DNA of 64,000 nucleotides. Source: Nocardia flavorosea NBRC 108225 (GTDB taxonomy: Bacteria > Actinomycetota > Actinomycetes > Mycobacteriales > Mycobacteriaceae). Made by a program: the position numbers and the translations under genes. Shown piece by piece: positions 48,667 to 57,580 of this stretch (the stretch's first letter is position 1; every line of letters begins with the position of its first letter). Below the pieces are notes generated by a model, which was not told the DNA's origin, ran no database searches, and saw only the letters and a program-made list of their open reading frames with translations. The DNA is taken from positions 1-64,000 of the forward strand of contig NZ_BDCG01000001.1 of assembly GCF_001613385.1 (NCBI RefSeq). Direction: 5' to 3'.

Positions 48667-49449
48667 ATGTTCTCGGAACACGCGTTCTTCTCCTTCATCG
48701 ATCTCACCGATCCCAGCGTGCATCGCGAATACAACGAATGGCATCAGCTCGACCACCGCCCGGAGAATCTGCTGCTGCCGGGCGTGGCCTGGGGTGATCG
48801 ATGGGCCAGGCCGGCCGAGTACGCCGCGCTGGACCGGTCTTCGTCCCAGGAACTCGCCGATGTCGACTATGTGGCGATGTACTGGTTCACACCGCCCTAT
48901 GAGGAGAGCGTCGCGGCCTGGACGAAACTGGGCGAGGACTCCTTCCAGTGGGGCCGAGGTCCGCAACTGCCCGGGGTTGTGCGACCGCTGCTCGGATTCT
49001 TCACACCTGTCAAGGGTTACGCGGCACCGCGTATCGGCGTGTCGGCGGACGCGCTGCCCTTCCGGCCCAACCGCGGATTGCATCTCACCGTCACCCATTT
49101 CGCGGAACCACACGGAGCCGACGTGCACGAGCAGTTCCGCTGGGACGACCGTGTCGGAATTCCCGCGCTACTCGAACTCCCGGGAGTGGCGGGTGCGTGG
49201 ACCTTCTCGCTGCATTCGATGCAGAAGCATCCCACCCTGCCGCTCGGTGCCGGCAATCGCGAGTTCGCGCCGGGATCGGTCCGGATCCGACTGCTGTACC
49301 TCGACGCGGACCCGGCCGAGGTGACCGGCTCGGTGGTGGAGTTGGACCAGAGCCTGGCCACCGCGGGCGACGGTGCGCCGCGGCCGGTCGTCGGGGACAC
49401 CCTGTTCGACGGCCCGCTGCGGACGATCATTCCCTGGCAGGACTGGTAA
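48667..49449 (+). CDS. Unknown protein with two ferredoxin-like barrel modules
   Basis: 260 residues from ATG 48667. The first module (HAFFSFIDLTDPS, REYNEWHQLDHRPENLLLPG) contains the YNEWHxxxHxPE-like pattern of small dimeric alpha/beta-barrel proteins. The second (LHLTVTHFAEPHGADVHEQF, IPALLELPGVAGAWTFSLH) repeats the fold. Length and layout parallel the double-barrel protein at 36995-37672. Conserved-looking His in WHQLDHR could be functional. It is monocistronic, with a hairpin terminator 13 bases downstream and a CCAAT tandem repeat in its leader. No function can be assigned. Confidence 0.7.
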   Translation: MFSEHAFFSFIDLTDPSVHREYNEWHQLDHRPENLLLPGVAWGDRWARPAEYAALDRSSSQELADVDYVAMYWFTPPYEESVAAWTKLGEDSFQWGRGPQLPGVVRPLLGFFTPVKGYAAPRIGVSADALPFRPNRGLHLTVTHFAEPHGADVHEQFRWDDRVGIPALLELPGVAGAWTFSLHSMQKHPTLPLGAGNREFAPGSVRIRLLYLDADPAEVTGSVVELDQSLATAGDGAPRPVVGDTLFDGPLRTIIPWQDW

Positions 49450-49615
49450 CAGGTCGCCGGCCTCGCCGGCCTGCGATGAGCAGGCCGGCGAGTACCGCGG
49501 CGGCCGCGGTGGTACCGGTCGCGATCCATAACATGGTGGCAAAGGCCGTCTCTGCGGGATAGTGCTGGGCGCCGATCGTGAGGGTTACCCTCGCGGGGAC
49601 GGCCCGGACGTACAC
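49427..49615 (-). pseudogene. Short hydrophobic relic, possibly the C-terminal end of an MFS exporter
   Basis: A 62-codon frame encoding ETAFATMLWIATGTTAAAAV and LAGLLIAGRRGRRP. This is one membrane span followed by a basic tail, as at the C-terminus of DHA2-type drug exporters. It is in a different frame from the TetR relic 40 bases upstream and overlaps the terminator hairpin at 49462-49492. TetR-exporter pairs are common, so a deletion that removed the end of the regulator and most of the exporter would explain both relics. The exporter assignment rests on hydropathy only. Confidence 0.35.
49462..49492 (+). terminator. 12-bp hairpin after the barrel-protein gene
   Basis: CTCGCCGGCCTG (49462-49473), a 7-base loop and CAGGCCGGCGAG (49481-49492) pair perfectly, starting 13 bases after the stop codon at 49449. 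Strong intrinsic-terminator geometry without a U-run. Confidence 0.75.
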
Positions 49616-49654
49616 GTGGGATCTGGCTGTCCGGGCATGCGTTCGAGTACGTTA

Positions 49655-49923
49655 TCGCGGCAGCAGGAGTCGGCAAATCCCCGGTCGGTTCTGCCTGGTC
49701 TCGGTCCGAATGTGCGATCGCGGCCGATATCAGCTCGGCCTTGTTGGTCCATCGCCGATAGACCCAAGGCTTCGATACCCCGCTTTCCTCCGCGATCCTG
49801 GCGATACTCAGCGCTTGATAACCCACGCGGGGGAGGCAGGTCCAGCGCCGTTTCGAGGATGTGTTCGTCGGCGTGCACACGGGGACGACCGACCCGCGGC
49901 GGCTCCGGTGTCTCATCGAGCAT
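49655..49923 (-). pseudogene. TetR-family regulator, frameshifted and truncated
   Basis: From ATG 49923 the frame reads a TetR start (MLDETPEPPRVGRPRVHADE, then HILETALDL). It leaves that frame at a run of five C (complement of G5 at 49829-49833). Removing one C restores RVGYQALSIARIAEESGVSK and PWVYRRWTNKAELI, the complete helix-turn-helix and start of helix 4. Homology fades after about residue 75 (AEPTGDLPTPAAA), so the ligand domain is gone. A single-base sequencing error could explain the frameshift but not the truncation. Confidence 0.75.
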
Positions 49924-50428
49924 GCCGGTCGCGGCTCGGTCTCCCCTGCGGGGAACTCCTTCGGGAGCGCAGGTGGACGGTGGTTCCAGTGTCCCACCGG
50001 GGACCCGGCCACCGGCGTTGTGCACCGGTCAGGCCCGGCGACCGGTCTTCCGGGGCCCGGCGACAGCACGTCCTGTATCTCGAAGTCGACCCGCCGGAAC
50101 AGCCCGACTTCTAGAAGGTGATGCCGCCCCCGTACTGCTGGGGGTTCCGTGGGTAGAGCATGACTTTGCAGGTGTTCCGGGCGACGATATGCCCTCGGTC
50201 TCATGACCGCGGCGAAGTTGTCGCGGCTCCTCGTTCCGTGGACAGCTCCCGGTCCAGGCCTGATGTGTAGCGGCGTGGTCGCGCTTCGGCAGCGTCCCAC
50301 TCGCGGTCGGGAACCCCGCCTGCCGCACGCGCGCCACCCCTCAGCTGCATGTGTGCCGGAACAGGGTGACAGTGACTCACCGGTGCACCACACTGAGAGG
50401 GTTTGGTATATGCGGGAGGAGAGTCGTT
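49924..50428. other. Intergenic stretch, no gene recognised
   Basis: 505 bases between the TetR relic (-) and the terpene cyclase (+). No motif in any frame. The last 30 bases hold the strong site GGGAGGAGAG for the cyclase. Confidence 0.4.
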
Positions 50429-51568
50429 ATGGCTTCTCGGTACACAGCGGCGGTCGAGCGTGAGATCACCGATATGCGAGCACAATACGACGAGTGGGCG
50501 AACACCGCAGAACCCTGGTCATTGCGGGAAATTTTCAGCACAGCGGACTTCGATATCGCAGAGTACTGCAGAGAGTTCCGTCCCAGCGAGTTCGGTGCGC
50601 AGACTTGTGATGATGTGGAAAGTTACTGCCGCGCACACGATATCTGGCTGGAACCCGCCGGTGCGCACTACAACAGCATGACGCCGTATCTGCATCCGGG
50701 AGCGGTCAGTGCGCGGCGGCTGACGGCGATCGGATTGTTCAACGCGATCCTGTTCTGGCTCAACGATACTGTGGGCCGGGAGAAGTACGGACACCTGTCG
50801 GAGGCCGAACAAGGCAGGGCGCGTGACGAACTCGCGCGCCTGTGCCGCCTGCTGGAAACCCGGAAACCGGCCGTCGACCCGACCCCGGTCGAAGCGGCGA
50901 CGGTCGATTTCCTATCGCAGGTCGGCGAGTTGTCGGACCCACGATGGCTCGACGAATTCCTCGCTTCGACCGTGGAACATCTGCGCACCGCGATCCGCGA
51001 CCAGAACGCCCGCGCCCGTGGTGATCTGCTGACCGTCGCGGAGTACATCGATCTGCGCGCGCAGGTATCGGGGATGTATCCGGCCATCGCCCTGTGCGAG
51101 TTCGGCCGCGACAGCTACCTGGATGCGGAACAGCTGGTACGGGTGGGGCTCGCCCCGGACCTCCGTCGATTACGTGTGCTCACTGCCGAAATCGGTGCAT
51201 TGATGAATGACATGTTCTCCTTCGAAAAGGAGTGCATTGCGGACCGGTCGGATTTCAACCTGATCCCGGTCTGCCTGCTGAACACACCCGGCGCGACCTT
51301 GGCCGACGCCGTACGCGACGCGGGCACCATCGTGCGCGATCGAATCACCGAGTTCCGGCATCGGCACGACGCGCTGGCGGACCGCTGCCATGCGCCGGGC
51401 CTCGCCGATACCGATCTGGCCGCGCAACTGCTCGAGTACCTCACCGACCTCACCGGCTGTGTCCAGGCGAGCTGGGTATGGCAACTGACCACGACCCGGT
51501 ACAAGGGGACGAGTATTTTCTCGGAGAACCACCCCCCACCCGGCCGGAGCCTGGCCGATGAGCAATGA
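50429..51568 (+). CDS. Class I terpene cyclase
   Basis: 379 residues from ATG 50429 (GGGAGGAGAG seven bases upstream). The second metal motif is canonical: Asn260-D-M-F-Ser264-F-E-K-Glu268 (NDxxSxxKE), and the C-terminal TTTRYKG supplies the Arg-Tyr pair that contacts diphosphate. The first, aspartate-rich motif is altered: FWLNDTVGREKYG, with Asn112-Asp113 instead of Asp-Asp and Glu118 further on. Bacterial mono- or sesquiterpene synthases of about this size cyclise geranyl or farnesyl diphosphate. No prenyltransferase, P450 or methyltransferase is adjacent, so it probably makes a volatile hydrocarbon or alcohol from the general prenyl pool. Confidence 0.9.
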   Translation: MASRYTAAVEREITDMRAQYDEWANTAEPWSLREIFSTADFDIAEYCREFRPSEFGAQTCDDVESYCRAHDIWLEPAGAHYNSMTPYLHPGAVSARRLTAIGLFNAILFWLNDTVGREKYGHLSEAEQGRARDELARLCRLLETRKPAVDPTPVEAATVDFLSQVGELSDPRWLDEFLASTVEHLRTAIRDQNARARGDLLTVAEYIDLRAQVSGMYPAIALCEFGRDSYLDAEQLVRVGLAPDLRRLRVLTAEIGALMNDMFSFEKECIADRSDFNLIPVCLLNTPGATLADAVRDAGTIVRDRITEFRHRHDALADRCHAPGLADTDLAAQLLEYLTDLTGCVQASWVWQLTTTRYKGTSIFSENHPPPGRSLADEQ

Positions 51569-51662
51569 TAGTGATCATCGAGGGTAGCCACCCGACCTTT
51601 CGCTAGGCGCTGTTGTATGGCTGCGAACGGGGCGGTGGCGGGCACAGCAGCGAAGGGGAGCG

Positions 51663-52985
51663 ATGGAGCCGGAGCACAGCGAACTGGTTCGAGCATGGTC
51701 TGCGGCCCTCCATGCGACCAGCGGCTCCGCCCCCTCCGATCCGAGTATCCATCACCTGCTCAGCTGGCTGGTGCACGATCTCGCGCATGCACTCACCACC
51801 ACACCGTTCGATTTCGGTGCCGGGGCCCGGGCCGGGGCCGCCCTGGCTGCCGCGGATCTGCCGGCACCCGATGTGGTGGCCACCTCGGTCCCGGTGCTGT
51901 GGTCACTCGCGAGTCCGGTCGGCGACCCCGAAACGACCCGGAGAATGGCGGTCCTGCTGGCCAAACTCGGCGAAGGCTTCGGTATCCGGCGGCAGATGTT
52001 GTTCGCGCCGCCCGATGCTCCGGGCGAGGTCTCGCAACGGATGGACGAACGTTTCCGGGTCGTTTTCGACAATGCGGCGGTGGCCATCGCCATCGGCGAT
52101 ACCAACGGTGTTCTGCTCAATGCCAACCGGGCACTCGCGGATATGATCGGCGTCCCCGCCGACGACCTGCGCGGTATCTCGGTGTACGAATTCGCTCATC
52201 CGGAGGATCGGGAACGTATTCGCCGGATGGTCTACGAGCGGTTGGTGCCGCACAAGCAGGGCGCGGTGAAACTGGAACAGCAGATCGGGCGGGCCGACGG
52301 CAGCTACGGGTGGGCCGCCTTCTCCATCACCTTCGTCGAGGGCCGCGACGGGCATCCGGACTATCTGCTGGCTGTCGGCGAAGACGTCACCGAACAGCAC
52401 CGGATGCGCGAGGAACTGCACCGGCAGGCACGCCATGATCTGCTGACCGGGCTGCCGAACCGGCGTCAGCTGCTCGAATGGCTGGATTCGACGATCCGCG
52501 ACGCCGGTCCGCAGGACCGGATCGGGTTGTGTTTCGTGGACCTGGACCGGTTCAAATACATCAACGATCGCTACGGTCACGGCACGGGTGACAAGGTCCT
52601 CACCGCCGTGGCGAACCGGTTGAACGACAGCGTGGTGGAGCTGGATTGCCTGGTCGCGCGGATCGGCGGCGACGAATTCGTGACACTCGTCCCGCCACCC
52701 GTCGACGACGACCGGATGACCGAGGTGGCCGAGCGGCTGCTCGGCGCCCTGTCCGATCCGGTCACCACGGGGGGCCATCGGTTGACCGTCTCGGCCAGTA
52801 TCGGCGCGGTGGTGACCACGGTCGAAGGCGGACAAGCGGAGGCATTGCTGGACGCCGCCGATACCGGGCTCTATCACGCCAAGAACAGTGGAAAGGCGCA
52901 GTGGGTACTGCATACCCTGCCGGTCGACGGGGGCACCGATCCGGATCCTGTCGACGGTGGCGGACCTGCCGGCCAGGCCCGGTGA
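51663..52985 (+). CDS. PAS-GGDEF diguanylate cyclase
   Basis: 440 residues. A helical N-terminal region (about 1-135), then a PAS domain (FRVVFDNAAVAIAIGDTNGVLLNANRAL split here as FRVVFDNAAVAIAIGD and GVLLNANRALADMIG), about residues 140-260, then a GGDEF domain (from LTGLPNRRQLLEWL; active motif ARIGGDEFV). The signature GGDEF is intact, so synthesis of c-di-GMP is expected. An RxxD inhibitory site is not obvious. No EAL domain or membrane segment is present; the protein is cytoplasmic and its PAS domain probably senses a small ligand or redox state. It is 94 bases behind the terpene cyclase. Confidence 0.93.
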   Translation: MEPEHSELVRAWSAALHATSGSAPSDPSIHHLLSWLVHDLAHALTTTPFDFGAGARAGAALAAADLPAPDVVATSVPVLWSLASPVGDPETTRRMAVLLAKLGEGFGIRRQMLFAPPDAPGEVSQRMDERFRVVFDNAAVAIAIGDTNGVLLNANRALADMIGVPADDLRGISVYEFAHPEDRERIRRMVYERLVPHKQGAVKLEQQIGRADGSYGWAAFSITFVEGRDGHPDYLLAVGEDVTEQHRMREELHRQARHDLLTGLPNRRQLLEWLDSTIRDAGPQDRIGLCFVDLDRFKYINDRYGHGTGDKVLTAVANRLNDSVVELDCLVARIGGDEFVTLVPPPVDDDRMTEVAERLLGALSDPVTTGGHRLTVSASIGAVVTTVEGGQAEALLDAADTGLYHAKNSGKAQWVLHTLPVDGGTDPDPVDGGGPAGQAR

Positions 52986-52995
52986 CCCCGAGCGG

Positions 52996-53724
52996 TCAAG
53001 CGGTCATGGTGCCGACGAGCCCGCCATCGATGATCAAGTCTTGACCGTTGATGCATGAGGCCTCGGAGGAAGCCAGAAAGGCCACCGTGTCGGCGACCTC
53101 GCCGGGACGCCCGGATCGCCCGGCCGGAACTCGGCTTCGGTCGGCGGCTGCGACCTGCGCGGGAAGCTCGGCCTCGGGGTACATCGGGGTATCGATATAG
53201 CCGGGGCTGACGGAGTTGACGCGGATACCGCGTGGAGCGAGTTCCGTGGCAAGAGTTCGAGCCAGATTATGGACCGCGGCCTTGGTTGCGGGGTAGAGGC
53301 GCAGTCCGTCGACACCCCGGTGCAGGGTCCACGAGGCGTTGACGAGGATTGCGCCGCCGTCGGGGATGAGGGACAGCGCCTTCTGGATGGTGAAGAAGAC
53401 CCCTCTGAAGTTGATTGCCACGGAACGGTCGAAATCCTTCTCGGTGATCTCCCGGATCGGTGCGAAGATGCCGACTCCGGCATTCGCGACGACCACGTCG
53501 TACCGGTCACGAATGTCCTGCATGAGCGCGTCCAGGGCGGTCAGGTCGGCGACGAATCCGTGCGCCCGGTCGCCGAGATCGGCCACCGCCGCCTCCAGCC
53601 GGGCGGCGTCGCGCCCGGTGACGACCACCTGTGCGCCCTCGCCGATGAGGCGTTTCGCCGTGGCGATCCCCATTCCGCTGGTGCCGCCGGTGACCAGTGC
53701 GATCTTGTCGGTGTATCGAGCCAT
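52996..53724 (-). CDS. SDR oxidoreductase
   Basis: 242 residues with TGGTSGMGIA, NAGVG (variant of NNAG), catalytic YPATK preceded by LVNASWTLH and CINGQDLIIDGG at the end. Arg after strand 2 (VTGRDAARLEA) indicates NADP(H). It is convergent with the GGDEF gene (10-base gap). SDR genes of this kind are often paired with MmyB-type HTH regulators; the tail of such a regulator survives just upstream in the relic at 53821-54047. Confidence 0.9.
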   Translation of the reverse strand: MARYTDKIALVTGGTSGMGIATAKRLIGEGAQVVVTGRDAARLEAAVADLGDRAHGFVADLTALDALMQDIRDRYDVVVANAGVGIFAPIREITEKDFDRSVAINFRGVFFTIQKALSLIPDGGAILVNASWTLHRGVDGLRLYPATKAAVHNLARTLATELAPRGIRVNSVSPGYIDTPMYPEAELPAQVAAADRSRVPAGRSGRPGEVADTVAFLASSEASCINGQDLIIDGGLVGTMTA

Positions 53725-53820
53725 CGGAACAGACTCGGTGATCGAACGGCGCCTGAACAGACCGAGCTGATGCTGGGTGTGACATCACCAGGCATCGTGG
53801 GCCCGCGGCCCTGGCTCAGC

Positions 53821-54644
53821 TGATCAGGCCGGACTCCTCGGCGAAGGTTTCCAGCCATTCCAGCGTGCCGGTGCCGGGAGTCGGATTGTGCAGAACCAAG
53901 TGGTGACCGGGATGCTCCGGCAGGGAAGCCGGGTGTACTCGAAATGCAGGTCGCCGCCGTGCGGATGAGTGATGGCCTTGGTGCCCTTCGCCGATTCGGT
54001 GACATCGTGCCGGGCCCACAACCGGTCGATACGCCAGAGTCGGCCGGTATTGCTCTGCACCGACAGCAGATACCGGCCGACGGCGAGGATGCCGTTGAGA
54101 TTGTGCTCGCCGTGTATCTATTCGATGGCCGTCTGGTCGATATCGAGCCAGGGATCCATCTGCCGGCGGCCGTCGCGTTCGGTGATCCGGTAGATCATCG
54201 GCAGGAAGGAATCGGTGACGTAGGCGGTGCCGCCTTCCGCGACGGATACCTCGTTCACGAAACCACCTGGGAGACCGTGAAGTTCGCTGAGCAGTTCGCC
54301 GCTGCCGGGGTCGTAGACCCGGGTGATGTTGCTGTCGGCGCCGTTGACGAACAGTCGTCCCGCGGCGTCCATCGTCATTCCGGAGGTGAGGGTTCGTCCG
54401 TCGGTTCCGTGTGGGGACCACGGCTCCGCGTCGGGCCGGTCCACATGGCCGCGATACAGCGCGCCGTCCGCGGCTCTGCCCACGAAATAATGCCCGGTCC
54501 CGGGGTCGTAGGCGAGCCCGGTGGGAAATGCCCGGTCGCCGGGGATGACATAGTGGCCGGGCGGTTCGGCCGGTGCGGGGGAGGTGCAGGCGAGAGCCAC
54601 CGACGCAGTGAGCCGAGGATGAGATGGCGTATACGAACGCGCAT
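53821..54644 (-). pseudogene. SMP-30/NHL-like lipoprotein relic fused to an MmyB-regulator tail
   Basis: ATG 54644 (GAAAGGA site) begins a signal sequence MRVRIRHLILGS. A one-base loss then shifts the frame, since the rest (TASVALACTSPAP with lipobox Cys, PTGLAYDPGTG, SGMTMDAAGRLFVNG, GFVNEVSVAEGGTAYVTD) lies in another frame. An in-frame TAG follows at 54118-54120, after which the propeller continues (HNLNGILAVGRYLL, NTGRLWRID). It then changes without a frame change to RLWARHDVTESAKGTKAITH, the ligand domain of MmyB-type HTH regulators. After another frameshift near 53925 it ends as HHLVLHNPTPGTGTLEWL. At least three lesions and a gene fusion make it non-functional. Confidence 0.75.
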
Positions 54645-54728
54645 GGCGGCCGTCCTTTCGGGGATGCGATCTTCCGCATCATCTGCCGTCCGCGACGATT
54701 CTCCCGATACCTGTCGATACAGGTGTTC

Positions 54729-54759
54729 CCGTGCCTGGGTGTGGGAAACCCAGGCACGG
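54729..54759. promoter_or_regulatory. 12-bp hairpin upstream of the SMP-30/MmyB relic
   Basis: CCGTGCCTGGGT (54729-54740), a 7-base loop and ACCCAGGCACGG (54748-54759) pair perfectly. It lies 85 bases upstream of the relic's ATG and 32 bases beyond the cold-shock terminator. It may be an operator, a leader structure or a second terminator. Confidence 0.45.
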
Positions 54760-54791
54760 CGGACGCCGGTCACCGTGGTGAACCGACGAGA

Positions 54792-54822
54792 AAGGCTCCG
54801 CACCCGTGGGGTGCGGAGCCTT
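54792..54822 (-). terminator. Intrinsic terminator of the cold-shock gene
   Basis: AAGGCTCCGCACCC (54792-54805), loop GTG and GGGTGCGGAGCCTT (54809-54822) form a perfect 14-bp stem. On the - strand it follows the cspA stop by 14 bases and is followed by TTTCTC, an acceptable U-rich tail. Confidence 0.85.
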
Positions 54823-54836
54823 CAAGTCACACGAAA

Positions 54837-55040
54837 TCAGATCGCGCGGACGTCCTGAGCCTGCGGGCCCTTCTGGCCCTGGCCGATCTCGAACTCGACC
54901 CGCTGACCCTCTTCGAGGGTCTTGAAGCCCGAGCCACCGATGGCCGAGTAGTGCACGAAGACGTCAGGGCCGCCTCCGTCTTGGGCGATGAAGCCGAAGC
55001 CCTTCTCGCCGTTGAACCATTTCACGCTGCCTTGCGCCAT
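54837..55040 (-). CDS. cspA: Cold-shock protein, CspA family
   Basis: 67 residues, one OB-fold domain with the nucleic-acid-binding motifs RNP1 (KGFGFI) and RNP2 (VFVHYS) and the start [10 protein letters not shown]. It binds single-stranded RNA/DNA and acts as an RNA chaperone in the cytoplasm. The gene is monocistronic with a strong terminator. The preceding 220 bases up to the next gene are non-coding and probably include a long structured 5' untranslated leader, as is usual for cold-shock genes. Confidence 0.97.
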   Translation of the reverse strand: MAQGSVKWFNGEKGFGFIAQDGGGPDVFVHYSAIGGSGFKTLEEGQRVEFEIGQGQKGPQAQDVRAI

Positions 55041-55266
55041 GCTTTAATACTTCATTCCTGTAGATGAGCCGCGCAGATCACTTTGATAAGCGCAGTCTCG
55101 ATGAGCCAGTGTGCCACACGCATGGGTGATCCGTCCAGGGGGGTGGACCCCAGGCGGCAACGGCGCGCCGTCTCTGCTTGGGGGCCCGGCTGGTCGTGGA
55201 CCTGCTAAGGACTATGAAAGACATTGACGGAGAACATGATCAAGGCAATCCGAGCGGAGGTTCCCG

Positions 55267-55401
55267 TCAGCGGCGCTTGGGGTCGAACGTGGACTCGACA
55301 TCGGATTTCGCGACGGCCTTGGCCTTCTTTTCCGCACGCTTTTCCTTCAGCGTTTTTCCGGATTTCTTGGTGGCGCCGCCACGGGGAGATTTATCGGACA
55401 T
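55267..55401 (-). CDS. Small, highly basic conserved protein
   Basis: 44 residues from ATG 55401 (the upstream frame extension has no support). It begins MSDKSPRGGATKKSGKTLKE, continues with KRAEKKAKAVAK and ends with DPKRR. It is Lys/Arg-rich, mostly helical and without Cys. Small proteins with this KxLKEKRAxKxAK pattern are widespread in Mycobacteriales and carry no known function; nucleic-acid or ribosome association is a reasonable guess. It lies between the cold-shock gene and the ABC-F gene, both on the same strand. Confidence 0.75.
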   Translation of the reverse strand: MSDKSPRGGATKKSGKTLKEKRAEKKAKAVAKSDVESTFDPKRR

Positions 55402-55512
55402 GATCGTCCTTCGTTTAGCCGGACCTGAACGGTCCCGTTGGCTCCACCGTACGCGACACCGCCGGATCCGGTGCGGAAACAACCCGGTGTCGGGCCGGCC
55501 TTCGGGCCCGGG

Positions 55513-57153
55513 CTACTCCTCGCTGAGCCGGCCTGCCGTCATATGCCAGCGGCGGGTCGCGTGCACGGAATCCAGCATGCGGCGGTCGTGGGTGACCAGC
55601 AGAAGGGTGCCGGTGAAGGAGTCGACCGCCTGCTCCAGCTGTTCGATGGCCGGTAGGTCGAGATGGTTGGTGGGTTCGTCGAGGACCAGCAGGTTGACGC
55701 CACGGGCCTGCAGCAGGGCCAGCGCGGCGCGGGTGCGTTCGCCGGGTGAGAGCGTGTCGCAGGCACGGGTGACGTGCGGTCCACGGAGCCCGAACTTGGC
55801 GAGCAGCGTCCGGATATCGGCATCCGGCCAGTCGGGGATGGCCGCCCCGAAGGTCGCGGCGAGTGTACCTGCACCGCGGAACAGGCCGCGGGCCTGGTCG
55901 ACCTCCCCGATCTGCACGCCGGAGCCGAGCGCGGCGGTGCCGGCATCGGGGGCGAGTTTGCCCAGCAGCAGGGCGAGCAGCGTCGATTTACCGGAGCCGT
56001 TCGTGCCGGTCAGCACGATGCGGTCGGCCCAGTCGATCTGGGTCGTGACGGGTCCGAGCGTGAAGTTGCCGCGGGTGACAGTGGCATTGATCGCCGTCGC
56101 GACCACCGAACCGCTCCGCGGCGCCGCCGCGATCTCCATCCGCAGTTCCCACTCCTTGCGCGGTTCCTCCACGACGTCGAGCCGTTCGATACGGCGCTGC
56201 GTCTGCCGGGCCTTGGCGGCCTGTTTCTCGGTGGATTCGGCCCGGGTTTTCCGGGTGACCTTGTCGGAATCGTTCTTGCTCTTGCGGCGCGCATTGCGGA
56301 CACCGTGTTCGAGCCAGTTGCGCTGCCTCCGCGCCCTGGCCTCCAAAGCGGCTTTGGTATCGGCGAATTCGTCGTAGGCCTCGCGGGCGTGCCGGCGCGC
56401 GATCTCACGTTCGGTCAGGTAGGAGTCGTAGCCGCCATCGTAGAAGTTGATCTGCTGCTGGGCGAGATCCAGTTCGAGGACGGCGGTCACCGTGCGGGTC
56501 AGGAATTCGCGGTCGTGGCTGATGATCACGAGCGGTACCCGGACACCGGTGACGAAACGTTCGAGGCGGTCGAGACCGTCGAGGTCGAGGTCGTTGGTGG
56601 GTTCGTCGAGCAGCAGGATATCGAAACGCGACAGCAGAACCGAGGCGAGACCCGCGCGGGCAGCCTGCCCACCGGACAATCCCGTCATCGGGGTATCCAG
56701 CCCGCCCGCGAGGCGGGCGGTGAGCCCCAGATCGGCGGCAACCTCCGCGGCACGCTGTTCGAAATCGGCGCCGCCGAGCGCGAGCCAGTGTTCGAGGGCG
56801 GGGGAGTAGTCGTCGTCTCCGCCGTCGGCGAGTCGTTCGGCGGCGGCGTCCATGATGCGCTGGGCGTCGGCGACACCGGTCCGGCGGGCGAGATAGCCGA
56901 GTACGGATTCACCCGCGGTGCGCTCGGGCTCCTGCGCCAGATAGCCGACGGTGGCGGCGGGCGGACTGAGGGTGATACTGCCTTCCCCCGGGGCACCGTC
57001 AGCGAGCATGCGCAGAAGCGTCGATTTTCCCGCGCCGTTGACACCGACCAGCCCGATCACATCACCGGGAGCGAGAGTCAGATCGAGGTCGGCGAACAGG
57101 GTGCGTTCGGCGTGCCCGGCCGAGAGACCACTGGCCTGCAATGTTGCGCTCAC
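55513..57153 (-). CDS. ABC-F family ATPase
   Basis: 546 residues from GTG 57153. Two ATPase domains without membrane segments: first Walker A GVNGAGKST with signature LSGGQAAR and Walker B LLLDEPTNDLDLDG, second Walker A GTNGSGKST with signature LSPGERTR and LLVLDEPTNHLDL. They are joined by a charged linker (ARRQRNWLEHGVRNARRKSK) of the P-site tRNA-interaction motif type. ABC-F proteins act on the ribosome, some giving resistance to antibiotics of the exit tunnel and others regulating translation. The subfamily cannot be decided by eye. Confidence 0.93.
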   Translation of the reverse strand: MSATLQASGLSAGHAERTLFADLDLTLAPGDVIGLVGVNGAGKSTLLRMLADGAPGEGSITLSPPAATVGYLAQEPERTAGESVLGYLARRTGVADAQRIMDAAAERLADGGDDDYSPALEHWLALGGADFEQRAAEVAADLGLTARLAGGLDTPMTGLSGGQAARAGLASVLLSRFDILLLDEPTNDLDLDGLDRLERFVTGVRVPLVIISHDREFLTRTVTAVLELDLAQQQINFYDGGYDSYLTEREIARRHAREAYDEFADTKAALEARARRQRNWLEHGVRNARRKSKNDSDKVTRKTRAESTEKQAAKARQTQRRIERLDVVEEPRKEWELRMEIAAAPRSGSVVATAINATVTRGNFTLGPVTTQIDWADRIVLTGTNGSGKSTLLALLLGKLAPDAGTAALGSGVQIGEVDQARGLFRGAGTLAATFGAAIPDWPDADIRTLLAKFGLRGPHVTRACDTLSPGERTRAALALLQARGVNLLVLDEPTNHLDLPAIEQLEQAVDSFTGTLLLVTHDRRMLDSVHATRRWHMTAGRLSEE

Positions 57154-57580
57154 CGCGCATATTCTGCCCGGACCGGCCGCAACGCTCGGAACCGGCTGTC
57201 GAGAGCGTACGCGGTGGTACAGAAGGAGACGGTTACCCGCACCGCGACCGTGGCCGGTCGGGATCGGTCGAGGCGCCGGCGGCACTCCGCAAGCGGATTC
57301 GGCATGGGGCGTGGGCTTGCCCCGCGATCGGAACGCGATGCCCTCGTATCGGATCTCGGCGGACCAACGGATCGCGGGGATAGCCGGCTCGGGTCTACGG
57401 CGACGAGACCGTTTGCCGACCCGCCGTCCCAGCCGCCGGGTTAGGGCCCGCCTCCGCACTACACGAAGGTCCGGCTGGCGGATGAGGGATTCCACGCTCC
57501 CGCGACATGGGAGCGTGCTCAGAGATAACAAAAGAAGGTGTTGCGTGGGACAGGTAGCCGGGCCGGGCTCTCGCGGAGGC
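57154..57580. other. Intergenic stretch with one terminator
   Basis: 427 bases between the ABC-F start and the end of the molybdenum-hydroxylase operon. No gene is recognisable; the first part must contain the ABC-F promoter. A hairpin at 57493-57517 is listed separately. Confidence 0.45.
57493..57517 (-). terminator. 9-bp hairpin after the molybdenum-hydroxylase operon
   Basis: CACGCTCCC (57493-57501), a 7-base loop and GGGAGCGTG (57509-57517) pair perfectly. The hairpin lies 64 bases beyond the stop of the large subunit on the - strand. Confidence 0.65.
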
